Source: an uncultured Paraprevotella sp. (GTDB lineage Bacteria; Bacteroidota; Bacteroidia; Bacteroidales; Bacteroidaceae). From it: a DNA stretch of 34,111 nucleotides. This document shows positions 28,409 to 34,111 of this stretch, in pieces. The number at the start of each line of letters is the position of its first letter. The stretch's first letter is position 1. Location of the stretch: positions 1-34,111 of the forward strand of contig CALUKY010000024.1 in NCBI GenBank assembly GCA_944321345.1, given 5' to 3'. The notes below the pieces were generated by a model that ran no database searches, was not told the DNA's origin, and worked only from the letters and a program-made list of their open reading frames with translations. The position numbers were made by a program, and so were the translations under genes.

Positions 28409-29131
28409 ATGGAACAGGAAAGCCGTAAACCGAGAAGACCGAGACGAAGCAAGGCCGATATAGAGAATAGCATTGACAAAGCCGCCAAGGAACTGGTATT
28501 GAAAAAGAGATTCTCCAATGTGACCGTTTTGGACATCATTAAGCGCGCCAAAATTGAGCCGATCACCTTTTACAGCCGTTACCGGAACCAGGAAAATTTC
28601 TTTGAGCACTTTGTGCGTGACTTTGATTACTGGTTCAAGGACACGATGAGCGTGGAGAATGATCAGGTTCGTACAGAAGAAGTTTATGCCGAACTCTTGA
28701 TCAATCTGTTCAATGAATTAAACCATAAATCCATCATGCTGGAGCTTTTGCGTTGGGAGATATCAGATACCAATCAGGTTACCCTGCGTACGGCCATGAA
28801 CCGCGAACTGCACACAATCCCTCTGGTGGATAAGTATGAGTCGGATTTTAAGGATTCTGGAATGGATATCAGTGCCATATCCAGTTTGTTGATTGGCGGA
28901 ATCTATTATCTGTGTCTGCATAAGGAATGTTCTCCTTTCTGTCGGATTGATCTCAATACAGACGAGGGACAGCAGAAAATTCAGAATGCGATACGAACTT
29001 TGTCCCGTTTGCTGTACGAACATAAGCAAGGCACCCGTTTACAAAGCAAGGATGAATTAGAGGAGATTGCGGATCGTATGAGACAAAGGGGAATGAGTGA
29101 AGAGGATATTCGGTATTGTCTGATGAAATAG
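28409..29131 (+). CDS. TetR/AcrR-type transcriptional regulator
   Basis: Encodes 240 residues. A basic N-terminal arm (RKPRRPRRSKADIENS) leads to the TetR helix-turn-helix at about residues 20-65, with FSNVTVLDIIKRAKIEPITFYSRYRNQENFFEHF. The C-terminal ligand domain is helical; residues from about 80 on (FDYWFKDTM, LLRWEISDTNQ, ISSLLIGGIYYLCLHKECSPF) resemble no sub-group I can name. The extra tail (KQGTRLQSKDELEEIADRMRQRGMSEEDIRYCLMK) looks like a short helix pair, unusual for TetR. Targets unknown; it could act on pflBA or on itself. Confidence 0.8.
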   Translation: MEQESRKPRRPRRSKADIENSIDKAAKELVLKKRFSNVTVLDIIKRAKIEPITFYSRYRNQENFFEHFVRDFDYWFKDTMSVENDQVRTEEVYAELLINLFNELNHKSIMLELLRWEISDTNQVTLRTAMNRELHTIPLVDKYESDFKDSGMDISAISSLLIGGIYYLCLHKECSPFCRIDLNTDEGQQKIQNAIRTLSRLLYEHKQGTRLQSKDELEEIADRMRQRGMSEEDIRYCLMK

Positions 29132-29145
29132 GGAAGCGACACGAT

Positions 29146-29195
29146 AATCCCCTCCTTTTAAAACCACTTTAAAACGGTTTTAAAAGGAGGGGATT
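29146..29195. terminator. Bidirectional terminator with 20-bp stem
   Basis: Perfect 20-bp arms (29146-29165 and 29176-29195) with a 10-nt loop, between the convergent TetR and LuxR-type genes. It is the longest hairpin in the window. Confidence 0.8.
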
Positions 29196-29206
29196 GTTGT
29201 GTGTTG

Positions 29207-29956
29207 TTAAAACAGTTTTTTATTGGTGCAACAGATAATGGCCTCAGACATGTTTTTTACATGTAGTTTTTGAAACAGGATTTTTTTCCTTTTTTTTATG
29301 GCACTCTCGGATAATTGCAAATTCTCAGACATTTCTTTTTCTGTAAACCCTTGAACAGACAGTCTGACAATTTCTTTTTCTTTCTCGCTTAATTGAGGGC
29401 TTGGCATTTCGTCCCAACATTTTGTTTCCCGGTTCCATAAAATTTCTTTTTCGCCCACTTTGGCCATGATCATATTCGGGCGTTCCTGATCGGTCAGAGA
29501 AACCTTACAGAGTGCCCAGATAATTTCCTGCCGCTCGTTCTTGATCAGCGGAATCAGGGTATGGCGTATGGGAAAATAAGAGTTCCGGTTTTTTATGCGG
29601 AAATCATAAGAGATATAGCCGTCTTTATTGCGATCTACTTTTGACAGTTCCCGATATTTCCGGAAACCTATTTCATTGACTTCAAACAAAAATGGAATAT
29701 CCTCGGGATGTACGTATCGGGCATAAAATTCATATCCCATATCCTGAACCTTATGGGCAGAATGTCCGCACAAGAAAAATGGATTGTCATGGACATATAC
29801 AAATCGCTTCTGGCTATAATCTATGATATAAAAACTTTCGTATTCATCCAGCAGAACCAGTTTTATAAGATGGATCAGTTGGGCGATTTGCTCTTCTGAA
29901 AAGTGAACTGTATCGGTTACTTTATTCCATTCATTAAATAATTTATATATGTTCAT
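29207..29956 (-). CDS. PAS/LuxR-type transcriptional regulator
   Basis: Encodes 249 residues. A PAS-like sensor domain spans about residues 42-155 (YIIDYSQKRFVYVHDNPFF, GYEFYARYVHPEDIPF, SYDFRIKN). A LuxR/GerE helix-turn-helix follows at 188-249 (LSEKEKEIVRLSVQGFTEKE, LQLSESAIKKRKKILFQKL). It lacks a receiver domain and so is likely regulated by a small molecule or by partner proteins rather than phosphorylation. Residues 108-119 (DRNKDGYISYDF) resemble an EF-hand loop except for the last position; probably coincidence. Its gene is divergent from the secreted protein gene at 30210, and the 16-bp palindrome lies between them, making this protein the natural candidate to bind it. Confidence 0.8.
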   Translation of the reverse strand: MNIYKLFNEWNKVTDTVHFSEEQIAQLIHLIKLVLLDEYESFYIIDYSQKRFVYVHDNPFFLCGHSAHKVQDMGYEFYARYVHPEDIPFLFEVNEIGFRKYRELSKVDRNKDGYISYDFRIKNRNSYFPIRHTLIPLIKNERQEIIWALCKVSLTDQERPNMIMAKVGEKEILWNRETKCWDEMPSPQLSEKEKEIVRLSVQGFTEKEMSENLQLSESAIKKRKKILFQKLHVKNMSEAIICCTNKKLF

Positions 29957-30037
29957 CGTATTCCAATATTTTATTTAGGCTAAGATAATGTTTTTTATTA
30001 TTTCTCGAATGATATCCCTCATAATATTTCTTCTGAG

Positions 30038-30053
30038 GTATACTTAAGTATAC
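30038..30053. promoter_or_regulatory. Perfect 16-bp palindrome, putative operator (copy 2)
   Basis: GTATACTTAAGTATAC, identical to the copy at 720-735; identity extends over 22 bp. It lies 82 bp before the LuxR-type gene and 156 bp before the gene at 30210, so it could serve both. A TTTCTACT string occurs downstream of each copy (762-769 and 30096-30103), but 16 bp further away here. Confidence 0.6.
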
Positions 30054-30209
30054 TTTTAACAAAAAAAAACAGATATATTTGCTATTCATGATTTCTTTCT
30101 ACTAATTTGCGATATGCTTACTATTAGTAAGGGTTATTAATGATTTGTTCATATAGGAATAGAACAAAAATACATAAGGACTTATTGTGAAACGATTAAA
30201 AATTAGGGT

Positions 30210-31748
30210 ATGAATTATCGTGTTGCTTTACTTGGCCTTTTGCTGCTACCATGGGCTGCAAATAGCAAGCCTCTTACGAATTCAGATCAGGACGAAGGGG
30301 TTATTCCTTGGTTGACACAACAATACAAGGAGTATTGGTTGAATGAGGACATACACCGAACTGAGGATGCGAACAAGAAATATCTCACTACGGCCATGCT
30401 TGCGAAAGTATATCGGGCCAGCAATGTGGTGGATGCAAACTTGATGACCCGCTCTCAGGACGTGACTTCCTATGCTGCCCAGTCGGTGGCCTGCCGTCAT
30501 TTGGACGGCAACTGGTATGCCGTTTCCTGGCGTTTCTCTCCGGACGGTTCCCTGACGGATATTCCGGTGCGCGTTGTCGGAACAGAAGGTAGTTACCGCA
30601 TTTCTTACGTCACTCCATTCTGGGGCGGCACAAAGTATGGAGATTCCCTGTTTGAGATTTCCCGCCAGCCTGTGGATCAGGAAAGCACGGCGGAGCATTT
30701 TGTCCGCTCGTTTTATGAAAGATACCTGTCCGCCTATATCCTGATGCCCGATACTTTGGAGCAGGAGTTGTCCCATTTGCGTTCGGCCTATTGTGCGGAA
30801 CCGGTTTTGCAGGCTTTTGATAAGAAACGGGAAACCATGCAGCGTATGGATGGAGTGCCCTTTTATGACCTGTTGGTCGGCGAATCGGACTTTGACGCTT
30901 TCTGGAAAGACAGTTTCAAGATCCGTCCTGTAGATGACCGGACTTTTGAGGTCTCTTATGATATTTTTAAGGACGGGCAAGCACCAGAAGTGTGCTTCCG
31001 CGTGCAAGTGGGCAAGAGTGACGGAAAATATCTTATTGAAAAAATTTTGGAGATCCGGAATACGCCTTCTACGGACGGAAGAAATGTCTGCACTTTCACG
31101 GTAGAGGACTCCCAGCTGTATGACTATCAGCCGGAGTTTGCAGACAATGTGAAATTGATTTGCCTTCACTTTTTGAAGTGGCCGGAAGGATATCCGTCTG
31201 AGCAGCCTCTGTCTGCGGAAGTCCGTTTTACGATTGCTCCGGATGGAAAAATAACCGATGTTGTTCCCGATGCCGATTCACCGGCAGTGAAACAGGAGAT
31301 GGAGCGCATGTTCTCCTCCCTTCCTAAGGCTTTGCCGGCGTGGCAGGATGGTAAGGCTGTGGCCAGCAGTTGTGTGGTGCGTCTGCATCTGAGTAAATCC
31401 GAATGGGATCAATGCCAACGGAAAGAAACTGAGGCAGACAGCCGTCCGGTTTATGTGGACCCGGAACTCCCGGCTCATCCGTCCGACGGTTTGGATGCGT
31501 TCCAAAACTACCTGAGTACCCTTCTGCCTGAGGAATCCTCCGGAAAATTACTTTATTCTTTTGTGGTAAAGAAGGATGGAAGAATGAGTGAGATCACATG
31601 CGTTAGAAACTCAACGAAGAATCCGGATCTGGAGAAAAAGGTGACCGAGTCTTTGACAAAGATGAGCGAAAAGTTCCGTTGGCATCCGGCATCCGCCAAT
31701 TTTGTTTTTGTAGAGAGTAAGTTTTCTATTCCGATAACGCTGAAATGA
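30210..31748 (+). CDS. Exported protein with DUF3828-like and TonB-C-like domains
   Basis: Encodes 512 residues. A signal peptide (MNYRVALLGLLLLPWAANS) predicts export. Two regions of similar pattern, about residues 30-145 (WLTQQYKEYWLNE, LDGNWYAVSWRFSPDG) and 155-285 (FVRSFYERYLSAYILMPDT, FEVSYDIFKDGQ), look like DUF3828-type domains. Two C-terminal regions, about 310-405 (EVRFTIAPDGKITDVVP) and 425-512 (LLYSFVVKKDGRMSEITCVRN), have the strand pattern of TonB C-terminal domains. There is no membrane anchor or Pro-rich rod, so it is not a TonB energy transducer in the usual sense. It may bind ligands or partners in the periplasm. Divergent from the LuxR-type regulator. Confidence 0.65.
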   Translation: MNYRVALLGLLLLPWAANSKPLTNSDQDEGVIPWLTQQYKEYWLNEDIHRTEDANKKYLTTAMLAKVYRASNVVDANLMTRSQDVTSYAAQSVACRHLDGNWYAVSWRFSPDGSLTDIPVRVVGTEGSYRISYVTPFWGGTKYGDSLFEISRQPVDQESTAEHFVRSFYERYLSAYILMPDTLEQELSHLRSAYCAEPVLQAFDKKRETMQRMDGVPFYDLLVGESDFDAFWKDSFKIRPVDDRTFEVSYDIFKDGQAPEVCFRVQVGKSDGKYLIEKILEIRNTPSTDGRNVCTFTVEDSQLYDYQPEFADNVKLICLHFLKWPEGYPSEQPLSAEVRFTIAPDGKITDVVPDADSPAVKQEMERMFSSLPKALPAWQDGKAVASSCVVRLHLSKSEWDQCQRKETEADSRPVYVDPELPAHPSDGLDAFQNYLSTLLPEESSGKLLYSFVVKKDGRMSEITCVRNSTKNPDLEKKVTESLTKMSEKFRWHPASANFVFVESKFSIPITLK

Positions 31749-31795
31749 CTTTTAGATTTATGTGTGAGTTGTAATTTGTAAACTGTATTATATGT

Positions 31796-31835
31796 AAACC
31801 GGCTTTGATTTCCAAAAGAGAATCAGAGCCGGTTT
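31796..31835. terminator. Bidirectional terminator
   Basis: 15-bp arms with one GU pair (31796-31810 and 31821-31835), followed by TTTTTT, between convergent genes. Confidence 0.75.
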
Positions 31836-31840
31836 TTTAT

Positions 31841-32242
31841 TTATTTCTGCGGAGAGACATAAACATCTGTTCCGCCTGTTTTCAGAATCCATCCGTTCTT
31901 GTTTTTGGCCAGAACGTATGGTTTCTTTTTCCAGATACCTCCCTTGCGTTTCAGTACCGGATGTTTTTTCTGTCCCGGAAGGAAAACTTCGGCGCGCTCC
32001 TGATCGGGTGAGAAAATCACATAAGCGGCTACGGAAGTTTTTACATGCGCGGGAACCAGACGGATGCCCTCTTCGAAGGTGCGGACACAGTCTTTCCGGA
32101 CTTTACTCCAGGTATATCCTGCCGAGGCGATACATCCGTGTCGGTCACGGTCGGCGCCCAACATGGGCTTTCCGGCCTGCTTGCCGGTGTGGCAGCTCAC
32201 AACGGTCAGTGCTGTGGCTATGATTAGAAACAGTTTTTTCAT
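31841..32242 (-). CDS. Small lipoprotein with Cys-pair motif
   Basis: Encodes 133 residues. The lipobox is TVVSC with Cys near residue 17. The mature part opens with GKPMLGADRDRHGCIASAGY and W, then KVRKDCVRTFEEGIRL: two cysteines separated by about 14 residues with AGYxW between, which may form a disulphide. The rest is beta-rich (SVAAYVIFSPDQERAEVFLPG, PVLKRKGGIWKKKPYVLAKN). I recall similar small lipoproteins in Bacteroides and Proteobacteria but cannot name a family. Downstream of the ion channel on the same strand, with a 12-bp gap, so likely co-transcribed. Confidence 0.7.
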   Translation of the reverse strand: MKKLFLIIATALTVVSCHTGKQAGKPMLGADRDRHGCIASAGYTWSKVRKDCVRTFEEGIRLVPAHVKTSVAAYVIFSPDQERAEVFLPGQKKHPVLKRKGGIWKKKPYVLAKNKNGWILKTGGTDVYVSPQK

Positions 32243-32254
32243 TGTATGCAGTTT

Positions 32255-33073
32255 TTATGGATTGTTTTCAGTATCAGTTTTTTCCTTTTCTTCTCTTGCT
32301 TTCCGTTTGTCCAGCATCATGTTCATGAAAGCCGAGCTGATGATACCGGTAGGGATGGCAATCATGGCGATGCCGATCAGACTGATCAGACTGCTGAGCA
32401 GGCGTCCCAAAGGGGTGATGGGGTAGATGTCGCCGTAGCCCACCGTGGTGAAAGCCACAATGGCCCACCAGAATCCGTCGCCGATGTTGGCAAACGCTTC
32501 CGGCTGTGCATACCGTTCGATATAATACATCAGAATGCCCGAGAAGCCGAGCATGATGCCGCAGGCCGTATAGGCGGTCACCAGTTCCTCGCGCACGGCA
32601 TGAAGCACTTCGCCGATCAGACGAAACGAGCGCGAATAGCGGATCAGTTTGAAGATAATCAGAATGTAGGCCAGTACCACCAGATGCAGATGTGGTGAGT
32701 TCTGATAGGTGTAGATGACCACGAAAGGAAGGATGGCCACAAAATCAATGATGCCATAGAATGAAAAGATATATTTCAGTCTGGCCTGCCATCCCCGTTT
32801 GTCGGGATACTGCATCGGTGCGGAAATCAGGCGCAGGGCATATTCTATGGTAAATACAAAAGAGGCTACATAATTGAACAGAAACAGCTGGGTCCGAAAG
32901 GGAGCCGAGATTTCAAACGAACTGTAGATGATCGAAGCGATGGAACCTACGATGAAAAACAGTACGGTATATTGGAACCATTTCCGTTTTAATTGTTCGT
33001 GAATCTTTCCGTAAACTAATTTATAGCCTTTTTCCAGCTCTGCCATGTGCGGAGGGTAATGTCTTGCATCCAT
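32255..33073 (-). CDS. Voltage-gated-type potassium channel
   Basis: Encodes 272 residues with six membrane segments expected. The voltage-sensor S4 region carries Arg at every third position (R145, R148, R151 in FKLIRYSRSFRLIGEVL). The pore loop has the potassium selectivity filter TVGYGD at residues 210-215, and the S6 helix follows (LSSLISLIGIAMIAIPTGIISSAFM). It moves K+ across the inner membrane. The C-terminal tail is short and charged, without a visible regulatory domain. Divergent from the HAD gene. Confidence 0.9.
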   Translation of the reverse strand: MDARHYPPHMAELEKGYKLVYGKIHEQLKRKWFQYTVLFFIVGSIASIIYSSFEISAPFRTQLFLFNYVASFVFTIEYALRLISAPMQYPDKRGWQARLKYIFSFYGIIDFVAILPFVVIYTYQNSPHLHLVVLAYILIIFKLIRYSRSFRLIGEVLHAVREELVTAYTACGIMLGFSGILMYYIERYAQPEAFANIGDGFWWAIVAFTTVGYGDIYPITPLGRLLSSLISLIGIAMIAIPTGIISSAFMNMMLDKRKAREEKEKTDTENNP

Positions 33074-33182
33074 ATTCTATAGGCTTTTCTGATGATGAAT
33101 AAATACAAATGTATGGATTTATTTTTGATTTTCTTTCCCCGCTTCCTGAAAAATGACTGAAAGCGGTTTTCAGAGAATTTCG

Positions 33183-33190
33183 TATCTTTG
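33183..33190 (+). promoter_or_regulatory. -7 element of HAD gene
   Basis: TATCTTTG, an exact TAnnTTTG. Transcription would start near 33195, so the ATG at 33199 would leave almost no leader; the ATG at 33217 is favoured. Confidence 0.5.
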
Positions 33191-33216
33191 CAGCCGGAAT
33201 GGAAACAACAGAGATT

Positions 33217-33855
33217 ATGAAGAAATATAAAGCTTATTTGTTTGACTTTGATTATACGCTGGCCGATTCGTCAAAAGGAATCGTAAAATGCTTTCGCATC
33301 GTGCTCGATAACCACGATTATCAGGACATTTCCGAAATGCAGATCAAACGCACCATCGGTCTGACTCTGGAGGAATCGTTTGCCCTGCTCACCGGCGTGA
33401 GCGACCCGGCAGTACTGGCTGCCTACAAGGCGGAATATGTCAAGGCCGCGGATGTGCACATGACTGCCAACACGGTGCTCTTTCCCGAAACCCTGAAGGT
33501 GTTGCGCAGCCTGAAGGAGCAGGGGGCGCTGCTGGGTATCATTTCCACAAAATACCGTTACCGTATTCTGGATCTGTTGTCCCGTTGTCTGGGCGACGAT
33601 TTTCTGGATGTGGTTATCGGGGGAGAGGATGTCCGGGCGCACAAGCCTTCGCCCGAAGGACTGCTGGCAGCTCTGGACCGCCTGAAGGTGGCGGCCGATG
33701 AGGTGCTTTATTTAGGCGACAGTGTGGTGGATGCGCAGACAGCCCGTGCCGCCGGAGTGGATTTTGCCGGAGTGCTGCATGGCATGACTACCCGCGAGGA
33801 ACTGCAGGCTTATCCTCATGTGGCGCTGATACCGTCGCTGGAGGAACTGCTCTGA
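33217..33855 (+). CDS. HAD-family phosphatase, phosphoglycolate-phosphatase-like
   Basis: Encodes 212 residues from the ATG at 33217 (MKKYKAYLFDFDYTLADSS); the ATG at 33199 is in frame but is too close to the -7 element to be a normal start. Motif I is AYLFDFDYTLADSS, motif II ISTKY, motif III Lys in HKPSPEGLLAAL, and motif IV LYLGDSVVDAQTA. A helical cap lies between motifs I and II, as in the Gph/pyrophosphatase PpaX branch. It removes phosphate from a small metabolite; phosphoglycolate is one candidate. No neighbour suggests a pathway. Confidence 0.85.
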   Translation: MKKYKAYLFDFDYTLADSSKGIVKCFRIVLDNHDYQDISEMQIKRTIGLTLEESFALLTGVSDPAVLAAYKAEYVKAADVHMTANTVLFPETLKVLRSLKEQGALLGIISTKYRYRILDLLSRCLGDDFLDVVIGGEDVRAHKPSPEGLLAALDRLKVAADEVLYLGDSVVDAQTARAAGVDFAGVLHGMTTREELQAYPHVALIPSLEELL

Positions 33856-34111
33856 TCCGTCGGAATACGGCATAAAAGATTCTTTTGTTTTAGCTTTGAT
33901 TTGAAAGTTCTATTTGTTAAAATACCACAAATCGATTTTTTTCTTGGTTCTTGAATAAACCTTTTTACTTGTTGTCTGTCTTAGGACTGAATGCAGAATA
34001 AAACATGCTGCAAAAACGGATTGCAATTTAAAACAGTTCCTATGTTTAAAATCGGAAGTGACGGATAACATAAGATAGCACTAAAAAAGCTATACCATTA
34101 TAGTTAACTTT
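33856..34111. other. Window-end intergenic sequence
   Basis: AT-rich; no gene, clear promoter or hairpin seen. The next gene probably starts right of the window. Confidence 0.5.

Noticed and set aside
29622-29657. EF-hand-like loop DRNKDGYISYDF in the LuxR-type regulator
   Set aside because: The last position is Phe rather than Glu or Asp and it sits inside the PAS-like fold; most likely a coincidence of charged residues.
34070-34081. CATAAGATAGCA shared with 3305-3316
   Set aside because: A 12-bp match between AT-rich intergenic stretches, with no symmetry and no shared context.

Overview
The window looks like a stretch of chromosome from a gut-type member of the Bacteroidales, most likely Bacteroidaceae (Bacteroides or Phocaeicola-like). 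This rests on three signs. Many genes are preceded by the Bacteroidetes -7 promoter element TAnnTTTG instead of a sigma70 -10 box. Shine-Dalgarno sequences are weak. Several families are typical of this order (DUF4230, PepSY-like DUF2874 proteins, secreted proteins of the LamG and M60-like kinds). No tRNA, rRNA, CRISPR array, intact transposase or phage gene was found.

Layout. 1-922 is mostly AT-rich and non-coding; it holds a terminator-like hairpin, a GC-richer island of about 170 bp and a 16-bp palindrome upstream of a secreted S41-type peptidase (923-2539). After a gap of nearly 800 bp come a phenylacetate-CoA ligase and an ACT-domain protein (3316-5060), a periplasmic alkaline phosphatase (5271-6692) and a broken secreted peptidase-like/LamG gene (6871-8501). 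On the minus strand is a membrane-anchored transglutaminase-like protein (8655-9854). A plus-strand cluster follows: hotdog thioesterase, OmpR-type response regulator, histidine kinase and two tandem PepSY-like envelope proteins (9999-13389).

Next come rmuC (minus), a GNAT acetyltransferase, a pair of overlapping DUF4230 genes (minus), two small exported proteins, and a housekeeping operon on the minus strand, lysS-gpsA-pgi-HAD phosphatase (23286 down to 18430). A second GNAT and a second broken secreted gene (M60-like, 24064-24839) precede pyruvate formate-lyase and its activating enzyme (25205-28186), the main fermentation genes here. The last part has a TetR-type regulator, a PAS/LuxR-type regulator divergent from a large exported protein with DUF3828-like and TonB-C-like domains, a small lipoprotein, a voltage-gated-type potassium channel and a HAD phosphatase.

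Most interesting signal. A perfect 16-bp palindrome, GTATACTTAAGTATAC, occurs exactly twice, about 29 kb apart. One copy lies between the LuxR-type regulator and its divergent secreted neighbour; the other lies upstream of the S41 peptidase. I infer a small regulon in which the LuxR-type protein controls both exported proteins. Two further secreted peptidase-like genes are decayed in a similar way: each keeps its N-terminal export region and C-terminal part but has lost the middle and shifted frame.
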